Below the pieces are notes generated by a model, which had not been told where the DNA came from, made no database searches, and saw only the letters and a program-made list of their open reading frames with translations. A stretch of DNA of 64,000 nt from NCBI RefSeq assembly GCF_004136315.1, contig NZ_CP029562.1, forward strand, positions 3,929,501 to 3,993,500, given 5' to 3'. Numbering within the stretch: position 1 is the first letter of the stretch; each line of letters opens with the position of its first letter. Below, one piece after another: positions 35,889 to 44,331 of the stretch. This stretch comes from Mesorhizobium sp. Pch-S. GTDB taxonomy: Bacteria > Pseudomonadota > Alphaproteobacteria > Rhizobiales > Rhizobiaceae. The translations under genes and the position numbers were made by a program.

Positions 35889-38800
35889 GCAGGACCAGCC
35901 AGATTTCCGGCGATGCCGCGCCACTCGCCTTCAATGACAAGGCCTCAGCCGATGCACGGCCGCCGCGCTTCGTCTCGGCAGGCACGCAGTCCCACCGCCT
36001 GCCGAGCGGTGGCCAGATCGACCGCAAGCAGCCGCTCGGCTTCACCTTCGATGGCAGGAAGATGGTCGGCTTCGCCGGGGATACGCTGGCCTCGGCCCTG
36101 GTGGCCAACGGCGTCAGGCTGGTCGGAAGGTCGTTCAAATATCATCGGCCGCGCGGCATCCTGACCGCCGGAGCGGAAGAGCCGAACGCCCTGGTTGAAC
36201 TGCGCGGCGGCGCACGGCGCGAGCCCAATACACGCTCCACGACGACCGAGCTCTACGATGGGCTCACGGCGGAGAGCCAAAACCGCTGGCCCTCGCTGCG
36301 CCATGACGTCATGGCGGTGAACTCGCTGTTTTCGCCGATCTTCGTCGCCGGTTTCTACTACAAGACCTTCATGTGGCCGGCGAAGTTTTGGGAAAAGCTC
36401 TACGAGCCAGCCATCCGGCGCGCTGCCGGCCTCGGCAAGGCTTCGGGCGAAGCCGATCCGGATCACTACGAGAAAGCCTGGGCGCATTGCGACGTGCTGG
36501 TGGTGGGCAGCGGCCCGGCTGGCCTCGCCGCCGCACTCGCTGCCGGTCGCGCCGGCGCACGCGTCATCCTGGCCGAAGAGGACAATCGACTCGGTGGCCG
36601 GCTGCTCTCCGAAAATGGCGAGATCGACGGCAAGCCGGCGGCGGCATGGCTGGCGGAAGCACAGCGCGAGATCGCGGGATTGGCCAACATCCGCATCATG
36701 ACCCGCACGGCTGTCTTCGGTGTCTATGACGGCGGCACCTATGGCGCACTCGAGCGGGTCAACGATCATGTCGCGGTGCCGCCGGCACATCAGCCGCGCC
36801 AGCGGCTCTGGCGCATCGTCGCCAGGCGCGCCGTCGTCGCGGCCGGCGCAATCGAGCGTCCGCTCGTTTTCCCGGGCAATGACAGGCCAGGCGTGATGAT
36901 GGCATCCGCCGTGCGCAGCTACATCAACCGTTTCGCGGCAATGCCTGGGCGCCAGGTCGCGCTGTTCACCAACAATGATGACGGCTGGCGCACGGCTGAG
37001 GCCGTCCAGCGTGCAGGGGCTTCCGTCGCTGCCGTGATCGACAGCCGTGGCGTGGTTCCCGAGGCCTATCGCGGACTCAACGTGCGACAGCTCGGCGGCG
37101 TCGTCAGCGAAGTGAAAGGCGGAGTCGACGGCGTGCGCAGCATCATCGTGCGCGATGCAGCCGGCCGTACGCAACAGATCGAAACGGACTGCCTGGCCAT
37201 GTCGGGTGGCTGGAATCCGAATGTGGCGCTGTCGTCGTTCCAGCGCGGCAGGCCGATCTGGCGCGATGACATCGCGGCTTTTGTACCCGGACAGTGTCCT
37301 GCCGGCATGGTCATGGTGGGCGCAGCCGGCGGTGATTTCTCGCTTGCTGCCTGCCTGCGCGAAGGTCATGCGGCCGGGGCCGTTGCCGCGAAAGACTGCG
37401 GCGCAAAGGGCAAGGCTGGTGAAGAGCCCCAGGGCGACGATGAAGGATTTGCCATCAAGCCGTTGTGGCATGTCGAAGGGGGCAAGGCTTTCGTCGATTT
37501 CCAGCACGACGTCACGGCTTCCGATGTGAAGCTGGCGCAGCGTGAAGGCTTCGAGAGTGTCGAGCATCTGAAGCGCTACACCACGCTCGGCATGGCGACC
37601 GATCAGGGCAAGCTGTCCAACGTCAACGGCCTTGCCTTGATGGCCGAGGCAAGCGGGCGCGACATCGCCGATACCGGCACGACGATCTACCGACCGCCCT
37701 ATGCGCCAGTGGCGATCGGCGCACTGGCCGGTCACCATCGTGACGAGAATTTCCATGCGTGGCGCCTGACGCCATCACACCACTGGGCAGCCGCGCGGGG
37801 TGCCGTGTTCGTCGACACAGGCCTCTGGAAGCGTGCGCAATGGTATCCGATCGCGGGCGAGAAGGACTGGCTGGAGTCGGTGACGCGTGAGGTACGCGCC
37901 GTGCGCAACGGCGTCGGCTTCTGCGATGTCTCCACGCTGGGCAAGGTCGACGTGCGTGGTCCGGATGCCGGCACCTTCCTCGACCGCCTCTACATCAACA
38001 CCTTCTCCAATCTCGCGGTCGGCAAAGCCCGCTACGGGTTGATGCTGCGCGAGGACGGCCTGGTCTATGACGACGGCACGACGTCGCGGCTGGCCGAGGA
38101 TCATTATTTCCTAACCACCACCACCGCCAAGGCCGGGCCGGCCATGCAGCATCTCGAATACTGCCGGCAGGTGCTGTGGCCCGAGCTCGACGTACAGCTG
38201 ACTTCGGTCACCGATCAGTGGGCACAGTTCTCGATCGCCGGCCCCAACACGCGCGACCTTCTGAAGAACCTGTGCGATCCGGCAGAAGACCTCTCCAATG
38301 AAGGGTTTCCGTTCATGGGGGTGCGCGAGGTGTCGCTGCGTGGCGGCATGCGGGCGCGACTCTACCGCATCTCGTTCTCCGGCGAGATGGCGTTCGAAAT
38401 CGGCGTGCCGGCACGCTATGGCGAAGCCATGGCCGAGAACCTGATGCGCGCTGGCGCCGAGTTCGGGGTTACGCCCTATGGTACGGAAGCGCTTGGCGTG
38501 ATGCGCATCGAAAAGGGCCATGTCGCCGGCCCTGAGCTCAGCGGCACCACGTCGGCCGACGATCTTGGCCTCGGCAAGATGATGTCGAAGAAAAAGGACT
38601 ATGTCGGCCGCGTCATGGCCGGTCGCGAGGCGCTGGTCGCGCCGGACCGGCAGGTGGTGGTCGGCATCAAGCCGGTCAACAAGGCCAGCAGGCTGCGTTC
38701 GGGTGCGCATGTCATCCCCAAGGGCGCCGTTCCCGGTCCCGACACCGACCAGGGCTATCTGACCTCGGTCTGCTATTCGCCGATGCTCGGTCACTGGATC

Positions 38801-38941
38801 GCACTGGCGTTGGTCGAGCGTGGACGCGAACGCCATGGCGAGATCGTGCGGGCCTACGATCCGCTGCGGGGCGAAGAGATGGATGTCGAGATCACCAGCC
38901 CGGTCTTCTACGATCCCGAGGGAGGGCGCCAGCGTGGTTGA
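35885..38941 (+). CDS. mgdC: N-methylglutamate dehydrogenase subunit C (sarcosine oxidase alpha-like)
   Basis: 1018 residues, full length for SoxA-type alpha subunits. A 2Fe-2S-ferredoxin-like N-terminal domain (LGFTFDGRKMVGFAGDTLAS, RSFKYHRPRGILTAGAEEPN) is followed by an NAD/FAD Rossmann domain from about 205 (VLVVGSGPAGLAAALAAGRA), a helical middle, and a GcvT-like THF domain from about 620 (WKRAQWYPIAGEKDW, FSIAGPNTRDLLKNL, YRISFSGEMAFEIGVPARYG). It passes the methyl carbon of N-methylglutamate to THF as 5,10-methylene-THF and releases glutamate with MgdA, B and D. Confidence 0.95.
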   Translation: MSRTSQISGDAAPLAFNDKASADARPPRFVSAGTQSHRLPSGGQIDRKQPLGFTFDGRKMVGFAGDTLASALVANGVRLVGRSFKYHRPRGILTAGAEEPNALVELRGGARREPNTRSTTTELYDGLTAESQNRWPSLRHDVMAVNSLFSPIFVAGFYYKTFMWPAKFWEKLYEPAIRRAAGLGKASGEADPDHYEKAWAHCDVLVVGSGPAGLAAALAAGRAGARVILAEEDNRLGGRLLSENGEIDGKPAAAWLAEAQREIAGLANIRIMTRTAVFGVYDGGTYGALERVNDHVAVPPAHQPRQRLWRIVARRAVVAAGAIERPLVFPGNDRPGVMMASAVRSYINRFAAMPGRQVALFTNNDDGWRTAEAVQRAGASVAAVIDSRGVVPEAYRGLNVRQLGGVVSEVKGGVDGVRSIIVRDAAGRTQQIETDCLAMSGGWNPNVALSSFQRGRPIWRDDIAAFVPGQCPAGMVMVGAAGGDFSLAACLREGHAAGAVAAKDCGAKGKAGEEPQGDDEGFAIKPLWHVEGGKAFVDFQHDVTASDVKLAQREGFESVEHLKRYTTLGMATDQGKLSNVNGLALMAEASGRDIADTGTTIYRPPYAPVAIGALAGHHRDENFHAWRLTPSHHWAAARGAVFVDTGLWKRAQWYPIAGEKDWLESVTREVRAVRNGVGFCDVSTLGKVDVRGPDAGTFLDRLYINTFSNLAVGKARYGLMLREDGLVYDDGTTSRLAEDHYFLTTTTAKAGPAMQHLEYCRQVLWPELDVQLTSVTDQWAQFSIAGPNTRDLLKNLCDPAEDLSNEGFPFMGVREVSLRGGMRARLYRISFSGEMAFEIGVPARYGEAMAENLMRAGAEFGVTPYGTEALGVMRIEKGHVAGPELSGTTSADDLGLGKMMSKKKDYVGRVMAGREALVAPDRQVVVGIKPVNKASRLRSGAHVIPKGAVPGPDTDQGYLTSVCYSPMLGHWIALALVERGRERHGEIVRAYDPLRGEEMDVEITSPVFYDPEGGRQRG

Positions 38942-39563
38942 GTATTCCTGGGAAGCGCAGTCACCGCTGCGCAAGGCGTTCACGCCGGGCCGTCTTGGTC
39001 TGGCTTCCGGCGATGCCGGTATCGCGATGACGGAAATCAGTGACTTCAACCTGGTGCAGGTGATGGCGCGGCGTGGCCAGGTCGCCGCTGTCGCAAAGGC
39101 GGCCAAAAATGCCTGGGGTGTCCTGCCGCCGGAGAAGCCCGGAGCCGCTGTCGGCAAAGGCGTCACGCTGATATGGACCGGTCCGGATCAGTTCTTTGTG
39201 CTCAGCGCGGGAAACAACCCCGATCCTGTCCCATCACTGGCGGTTGTCTTCGACGGCATGGCATCTCTCAGTGATCAATCCGGTGGCCGCTGCCTGATCC
39301 GGTTGTCGGGCGCCAAAGTACGTGACGCACTCGCCAAAGTGTCGTCGATCGACCTGCATGACGCTGTGTTTCCGGTTGGAGCTGCTGCGGCTACGTCGAT
39401 CGACCACACTGGCGTCAATCTGTGGCGCGGACCTGATGCTGCCAATGGCAGCCCGGTCTACAGCCTGCTGGTCTTCACCAGTTTTGCCGACAGCCTTTGG
39501 CACACGCTTGCCGATGCCGCAGCTGAATATGGCGTCGAGGCCACCCGCACACCGCTGTCCTGA
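38934..39563 (+). CDS. mgdD: N-methylglutamate dehydrogenase subunit D (sarcosine oxidase gamma-like)
   Basis: 209 residues from GTG at 38934, overlapping the end of mgdC by 8 bases, with GGGAGGG in front. SoxG family: the AMTEISDFNLVQVMARRGQ start, GVTLIWTGPDQFFVLS, CLIRLSGAKVRDALAKVSSI and the final SFADSLWHTLADAAAEYGVE. It closes the mgdABCD set. Subunit D is distantly related to the folate-binding GcvT fold. About 120 bases separate it from the next gene. Confidence 0.92.
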   Translation: MVEYSWEAQSPLRKAFTPGRLGLASGDAGIAMTEISDFNLVQVMARRGQVAAVAKAAKNAWGVLPPEKPGAAVGKGVTLIWTGPDQFFVLSAGNNPDPVPSLAVVFDGMASLSDQSGGRCLIRLSGAKVRDALAKVSSIDLHDAVFPVGAAAATSIDHTGVNLWRGPDAANGSPVYSLLVFTSFADSLWHTLADAAAEYGVEATRTPLS

Positions 39564-39685
39564 TCCGCGGCAGCGTCGCTGCCACCGACGGTTGGACATG
39601 TCAGCATTGTCGATCTGTGCCATGGCGCGGCTGTGAGGTGCACGCTACGCTCGCTGCAGTCCGACATCCTGCACAAGGCAAATCC

Positions 39686-40456
39686 ATGAGCGACCAGATC
39701 GAACGTGCGCGTGCTTTCCATGCCCTTCACGTCAAGGGCGACCCGGTGGTGCTTTTCAATGTCTGGGATCCCGGCAGCGCGCAAGCGGTCGTCAAGGCCG
39801 GCGCCAAGGCGCTGGCGACCGGCAGCTGGCCGGTCGCGGCGGCGTTCGGCTATCCCGATGGCGAGAAGATCCCGCTGGCACTGGCGCTGGACAATTTCCG
39901 CCGCATAGCCGCTTCGGTGGAATTGCCGGCTACGATGGATCTCGAAAGCGGCTATGGACCGGCGCCGGCGACGGTCGCGTCGACCGTGGCACAGGCGATC
40001 GAGGCTGGTGCGGTCGGTTTCAATTTCGAGGACCAGATCGTCGGTGGCGGTGGTCTTTACGAGATCGCGGTGCAGGTCGAACGCATCAAGGCGGCCGCGG
40101 ATGCGGTCAAGGCGAGTGGCGTACCGGCCTTCATCAACGCCCGCACCGACATCTTCCTGAAAGCCAAGCCCGAAGAGCACAGCGAAGCCCTGATCGAACA
40201 GGCGATTGCGCGTGCCGCAGCTTATGAGAAGGCCGGCGCGCATGGTTTCTTCGCGCCCGGCCTTGGCGATCCGGCGCTGATCGAAAAACTGTGCAAGGCC
40301 GTTGCGCTGCCGGTCAACATCATCGCGCTGGCACATGTGCCGCCGCGCCAGAAGCTGGCCGAACTCGGCGTTGCCCGCATCAGCCATGGGCCGGTGCCAT
40401 ACCGCAAGATGGTGGCTTGGCTGGAAGAGCAGGCGCGCGCCGCCATTTCCGGATAA
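39686..40456 (+). CDS. isocitrate lyase / PEP mutase superfamily protein
   Basis: 256 residues from ATG at 39686. ICL/PEPM TIM barrel: residues VVLFNVWDPGSAQAVVKAGA, DLESGYGPAPATVASTVAQA (Mg site) and FNFEDQIVGGGGLYEIAVQV. It lacks the KKCGH motif of isocitrate lyase, so it is more like oxaloacetate decarboxylase, 2-methylisocitrate lyase or PEP-mutase-type enzymes. It may be cotranscribed with mgdD. A link to the serine cycle through oxaloacetate or PEP is possible but unproved. Confidence 0.8.
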   Translation: MSDQIERARAFHALHVKGDPVVLFNVWDPGSAQAVVKAGAKALATGSWPVAAAFGYPDGEKIPLALALDNFRRIAASVELPATMDLESGYGPAPATVASTVAQAIEAGAVGFNFEDQIVGGGGLYEIAVQVERIKAAADAVKASGVPAFINARTDIFLKAKPEEHSEALIEQAIARAAAYEKAGAHGFFAPGLGDPALIEKLCKAVALPVNIIALAHVPPRQKLAELGVARISHGPVPYRKMVAWLEEQARAAISG

Positions 40457-40459
40457 GAG

Positions 40460-40858
40460 CTAATCCTGGTTGCGGGCGACCTCGGCCGCCCGCCCCAGAT
40501 GCTGCATGAGCTGGCTGGCGGTCGGTTCGGCAATGCCGGCCTCCGCCACCGCCTTTGCCATGCATTTCAGCCAGAGGTCGCGCATCTTAGGCCGGATCGG
40601 AACGTGCTCGTGGATCTCGCGCAGCCGCGAATGACCGTGCCTTTGCACATAGTGCTGGGGACCGCCGAGAAAACCGGAGAGATAGTCGAACTGCTCGATA
40701 CGGGAATGGGCGACACCATGGCCGCGACGATGGAGGAGGTGCAGTTCCTGCGCATCCTCGTCCTGTTCGATGATGTCGTAAAAGGCCTGGACGAGACGAT
40801 CCAGGCCATCATCGCCGCCGATGGCTTCGTAGAGTGAAAGCTTCCCCGGTAGTGTCAT
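40460..40858 (-). CDS. group II truncated haemoglobin
   Basis: 132 residues, convergent with the PEP-mutase-like gene and only 3 bases from it. 2-on-2 globin: SLYEAIGGDDGLDRLVQAFY, YLSGFLGGPQHYVQ, the proximal His (about residue 76) in RHGHSRLREIHEHVPI, and TrpG8 (about 96) in MRDLWLKCM, the marks of group II. Such globins bind O2 or NO. Lying after fhs on the same strand, beyond a large hairpin, it could support the oxygen-dependent steps (DmmC, Tmm) or NO detoxification; this is inferred. Confidence 0.85.
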   Translation of the reverse strand: MTLPGKLSLYEAIGGDDGLDRLVQAFYDIIEQDEDAQELHLLHRRGHGVAHSRIEQFDYLSGFLGGPQHYVQRHGHSRLREIHEHVPIRPKMRDLWLKCMAKAVAEAGIAEPTASQLMQHLGRAAEVARNQD

Positions 40859-40867
40859 TTGAAACGA

Positions 40868-40941
40868 GGCAATCGGCAGTAGGCAATCGGCAGTCAGAAA
40901 AGAACGATACCCCGACTGCCTACTGCCGATTGCCGACTGCC
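40868..40941. repeat. large direct-and-inverted repeat between fhs and the truncated haemoglobin gene
   Basis: GGCAATCGGCAGTA occurs twice, the second shortened (40868-40895), and its reverse complement follows at 40914-40941. An 18-bp perfect stem (40868-40885 with 40917-40934) encloses a 31-base loop. It starts 10 bases after the haemoglobin start codon and ends 7 bases from the fhs stop, so it may terminate or attenuate transcription running from fhs. Confidence 0.7.
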
Positions 40942-40948
40942 ATTCCCT

Positions 40949-42628
40949 TTAGAACAGCCCCTCGATCTGGCCCTGATCGTTGAGGAAGATCTTCTCCGAG
41001 GATGGTTTGGAGGGCAGGCCGGGCATGGTCATGACCTCGCCGCAGATGATGACGACGAAGCCGGCACCGGCGGCAAGACGGACCTCGCGCACCGGAACCG
41101 TGTGGCCGGTCGGAGCACCACGCAGGTTCGGATCGGTCGAGAAGGAATACTGCGTCTTGGCCATGCACACGGGAAGGTTGCCGTAGCCGGCCTGTTCCCA
41201 CTGGTGCAGCTGATCACGGATCGCCTTGTCGGCAATCGCCTCGTCACCGCGATAGATGCGCTTGACGATGGTGTTGATCTTCTCGAACAACGGCATGTCG
41301 TCGGGGTAAAGCGGCGAGAACTGCGAGGCGCCGCTCTCGGCGATCTCCACCACCTTGTGGGCAAGCTCCTCGATGCCGGCGGAGCCCTGCGCCCAGTGCT
41401 TGCACAGGATCGCCTCGGCCCCTTGCGCCGCCACGAACGCCTTCATCGCCTCGATCTCGGCATCGGTGTCGGAGACGAAGTGGTTGATGGCAACCACCGC
41501 CGGCACGCCGAACTGCTTCACGTTCTCGATGTGACGACCGAGATTGGCGCAGCCTTTCTTCACCGCCTCGATGTTCTCCTGGCCGAGGTCTTCCTTCTTC
41601 ACCCCGCCATTCATCTTCATGGCGCGCACGGTGGCGACGATGACGGCAGCGGCCGGCTTCAGGCCAGCCTTGCGGCATTTGATGTCGAAGAACTTCTCGG
41701 CACCGAGATCGGCACCGAAGCCGGCTTCGGTCACGACATAGTCGGCGAGCTTGAGCGCGGTGGTGGTGGCGACCACCGAGTTGCAGCCATGGGCGATGTT
41801 GGCGAAGGGGCCGCCATGCACGAAGGCAGGGTTGTTCTCCAGCGTCTGCACCAGGTTCGGCTGGATGGCATCCTTCAACAGCACCGCCATGGCGCCGTCG
41901 GCCTTGAGGTCACGGGCATAGACCGGGGTCTTGTCGCGGCGATAGGCGACGATGATGTCGCCGAGGCGCTTTTCGAGATCCTTCAGGTCGGTGGCAAGGC
42001 ACAGGATCGCCATCACCTCGGAGGCGACGGTGATGTCAAAGCCGGCCTCGCGCGGGAAACCGTTGGCGACACCGCCGAGCGAGACGATGATCTGGCGCAG
42101 CGCGCGGTCGTTCATGTCCATGACGCGGCGCCAGGCGACGCGACGGATGTCGATGCCGAGTTCATTGCCCCAGTAGATGTGGTTGTCGATGAGGGCCGAC
42201 AGAAGGTTGTGGGCGGTGGTGATGGCGTGGAAGTCGCCGGTGAAGTGCAGGTTCATGTCTTCCATAGGCACGACCTGGGCATAACCGCCGCCGGCGGCAC
42301 CGCCCTTGACGCCGAAATTGGGTCCGAGCGAGGCTTCGCGGATGCAAACGACGGCCTTCTTGCCGATGCGGTTGAGGCCATCACCCAGACCGACCGTGGT
42401 GGTGGTCTTGCCTTCGCCGGCCGGTGTCGGGTTGATGGCGGTGACCAGGATCAGCTTGCCGTCCTTGTTGCCTTTGACCGACTTGATGAACTCGGCCGAG
42501 ACCTTGGCCTTGTCATGGCCGTAGGGCAGTAGATGCTCGCTCGGAATGCCGATCTTCTCACCAATCGCCTGGATCGGCTGCTTCTTCGCGCCACGCGCGA
42601 TCTCGATGTCACTCTTGTACTCGGCCAT
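40949..42628 (-). CDS. fhs: formate--tetrahydrofolate ligase
   Basis: 559 residues, family-typical. ATP site [17 protein letters not shown] (about 66-82), [40 protein letters not shown] and the final [17 protein letters not shown] block. Makes 10-formyl-THF from formate, THF and ATP, or the reverse. With FolD upstream, C1 units from the demethylases can be sent either to formate and energy or back into serine. Serine-cycle methylotrophs call this FtfL. Upstream of it is folD with an 85-base gap. Confidence 0.97.
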   Translation of the reverse strand: MAEYKSDIEIARGAKKQPIQAIGEKIGIPSEHLLPYGHDKAKVSAEFIKSVKGNKDGKLILVTAINPTPAGEGKTTTTVGLGDGLNRIGKKAVVCIREASLGPNFGVKGGAAGGGYAQVVPMEDMNLHFTGDFHAITTAHNLLSALIDNHIYWGNELGIDIRRVAWRRVMDMNDRALRQIIVSLGGVANGFPREAGFDITVASEVMAILCLATDLKDLEKRLGDIIVAYRRDKTPVYARDLKADGAMAVLLKDAIQPNLVQTLENNPAFVHGGPFANIAHGCNSVVATTTALKLADYVVTEAGFGADLGAEKFFDIKCRKAGLKPAAAVIVATVRAMKMNGGVKKEDLGQENIEAVKKGCANLGRHIENVKQFGVPAVVAINHFVSDTDAEIEAMKAFVAAQGAEAILCKHWAQGSAGIEELAHKVVEIAESGASQFSPLYPDDMPLFEKINTIVKRIYRGDEAIADKAIRDQLHQWEQAGYGNLPVCMAKTQYSFSTDPNLRGAPTGHTVPVREVRLAAGAGFVVIICGEVMTMPGLPSKPSSEKIFLNDQGQIEGLF

Positions 42629-42713
42629 GAGGGCTCTCCTCCCTTGTCTTTATCCGTTCCCGGTGTTGATCGCCGCGGTGCGGCCTAATTCCTGCTATCG
42701 CGGAATGGTCCCT

Positions 42714-43598
42714 TCAGGCGCGCGGGCTTGCGTCGCGCATGGCCGACGTCAGAGTGTTCGACATCAAAAGCGCGATCGTCATCGGCCCGACACCTCCCGG
42801 CACCGGGGTGATGGCGCCTGCCGCGGGCAAAGCCTCGTCATAGGCGACATCGCCTACGAGGCGCGATTTGCCGTTTTCGCCAGGTGGCAACCGATTGATG
42901 CCGACATCGATCACCACCGCGCCTGGCTTGACCCAGTCGCCCTTGATCATTTCGGGGCGGCCGACAGCGGCGACGAGAATGTCGGCGGTGCGGCAAAGAT
43001 CGGGCAGGTTCTTCGTCTTTGAATGCGCGACGGTCACGGTAGCGTTGGCTGCCAGAAGCAGATTGGCTATCGGCTTGCCGACGATGTTGGAGCGACCGAC
43101 GACGACTGCGTTGAGGCCGGACAGGTCGCGGCCTAGCGCGCGCTCGATCAGCAGCATCGAGCCTGCTGGCGTGCAGGGCACGAAAGCCGTCTCCAGTTCG
43201 CCGGCACCCAGCTTGCCGACGTTGACGAAATGGAAGCCGTCGACGTCCTTGTCCGGCGAAATGGTCTGGATGATGCGGCCGGCGTCGATCTGCTTGGGCA
43301 GCGGCAATTGCACGAGGATTCCGTGGATGGCGTCATCGGCATTGAGCCGCTCGATCAGCGCTACCAGGTCTTCCTCGGATGTGTCGTCAGGCAGCGTGTG
43401 CTGAATCGAGTGGAAACCGCATTCCTTGGCCTTCTTGCCCTTGGAGGCAACGTAGACCTGGCTGGCAGGGTCTTCGCCGACGATGACGACAGCGATGCCT
43501 GGCTGTGTGCCGGTTCTCGCCACAAGGTCCTGCGTCGCCGTCTTGATGCCGGCGACGAGTTCTTCGGCGACAGCCTTGCCGTCGATGATCGTGCTCAT
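42714..43598 (-). CDS. folD: bifunctional methylene-THF dehydrogenase / methenyl-THF cyclohydrolase
   Basis: 294 residues. FolD signatures: catalytic Tyr49 and Lys53 in [17 protein letters not shown], the [13 protein letters not shown] loop, the NADP site [17 protein letters not shown] and [15 protein letters not shown] at the end. Interconverts 5,10-methylene-THF and 10-formyl-THF. Placement with fhs and the N-demethylation genes suggests it replaces MtdA/Fch in C1 metabolism here. Confidence 0.97.
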   Translation of the reverse strand: MSTIIDGKAVAEELVAGIKTATQDLVARTGTQPGIAVVIVGEDPASQVYVASKGKKAKECGFHSIQHTLPDDTSEEDLVALIERLNADDAIHGILVQLPLPKQIDAGRIIQTISPDKDVDGFHFVNVGKLGAGELETAFVPCTPAGSMLLIERALGRDLSGLNAVVVGRSNIVGKPIANLLLAANATVTVAHSKTKNLPDLCRTADILVAAVGRPEMIKGDWVKPGAVVIDVGINRLPPGENGKSRLVGDVAYDEALPAAGAITPVPGGVGPMTIALLMSNTLTSAMRDASPRA

Positions 43599-43611
43599 GG
43601 AACGTCCTCTG

Positions 43612-43986
43612 TCAGTTCGATGCGCGCTGAGAAAGATCGCCAGTGTCGAGACAGCCGGGCGAGGGGATATTCCCGAAGCGCCGGCGGCAATAAGAGAGCA
43701 TCAGCCGCGCGCCGCGCGCGTAGATGTCGCCGCTGTCGATCAGCGCGCCTTCGCGTGCTGCAGCAAGCACGACGTTGACGGATTCGCGGGTGCGAAAGGG
43801 CATCAGGTCGGTGCATTCCAGCATGGCGCCGAAGACGGCGGTCACCGGGACCGCGCAGCCTTCGACGAATACCGCTGGCTCCTGCGCGTCGCCGTCTCCC
43901 TCAAGCGTGTCCGTGGCGTCCTGGAAGGCCTGATGCAGGGTGATCGGGGCGTGGCCCTGGTGAAGGTCATACAAAACTTTCGGCAC
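43612..43986 (-). CDS. hypothetical protein upstream of folD in the methylamine island
   Basis: 124 residues from GTG at 43986, chosen because GAGG lies 6 bases before it; the frame is open to an ATG at 44121, but that stretch overlaps the promoter-like motif and is not family-like. The sequence ([20 protein letters not shown], then a [20 protein letters not shown] block) has no signal peptide or membrane segment and has four Cys ([23 protein letters not shown]). I do not recognise the family. It is 13 bases before folD, so it is probably the first gene of a C1-folate operon; a role in C1 or folate metabolism is only a guess. Confidence 0.7.
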   Translation of the reverse strand: MPKVLYDLHQGHAPITLHQAFQDATDTLEGDGDAQEPAVFVEGCAVPVTAVFGAMLECTDLMPFRTRESVNVVLAAAREGALIDSGDIYARGARLMLSYCRRRFGNIPSPGCLDTGDLSQRASN

Positions 43987-44047
43987 GGCTGCCTCGTCGT
44001 CTCGAGTGAGCTTTCGCGACGCCCAGGCGATTGGAGTACGGTTTCGC

Positions 44048-44076
44048 TCTTTGCATCTTGGGAAAGATATTTGCAC
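44048..44076 (-). promoter_or_regulatory. island motif copy before the orf-folD-fhs operon
   Basis: On the minus strand GTGCAAATATCTTT is followed by CCCAAGA and TGCAAAGA. The first 14 bases differ from the 29644 copy (GGGCAATATCTTT) by one substitution and one inserted A. It lies 62-90 bases before the GTG start at 43986. Confidence 0.5.
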
Positions 44077-44226
44077 ATAAGGAAAAGGCAGGCAAGGCGT
44101 GTTTCGGTGGAAATCATCCACCTTTCGACCATGATCGCGATGTCTGAAAACAGGGCGGCCGGTGCGGCCGGAAAAGAAAAAAGGCGGATCGCCCAGGGAG
44201 TGAAACGATCCGCCTATAAACGGCCT

Positions 44227-44331
44227 TAGCGCATGACCCCGAAAATCGGAATCGATTTTCGGAAAGGATCAGGCGCCAAATCAAAGTGCTAGAGCGACCT
44301 TTGCGCGTCCAAAAGGACGCGCGGCACTCTA
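44227..44331. repeat. palindromic repeat family 3 at the tdm 3' end
   Basis: Two hairpins in a row: CGAAAATCG / CGATTTTCG (44240-44261, 4-base loop) and GCGCGTCC / GGACGCGC (44303-44322, 4-base loop). They end at GCACTCTAG, which includes the tdm stop codon at 44329. The sequence is repeat-like in style and probably serves as the 3' end of the tdm message. Confidence 0.65.

Noticed and set aside
35945..37756. 603-codon minus-strand frame opposite mgdC
   Set aside because: mgdC is a full-length sarcosine oxidase alpha-type protein with recognisable domains on the other strand.
40868..40941. CRISPR array from the repeated GGCAATCGGCAGT units
   Set aside because: Only two direct units plus an inverted copy within 74 bases, no regular spacers and no cas genes.
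43987..44121. Upstream extension of the 124-residue gene to ATG 44121
   Set aside because: The extra stretch overlaps the motif shared with other island promoters and has no ribosome-binding site, whereas the GTG at 43986 does.
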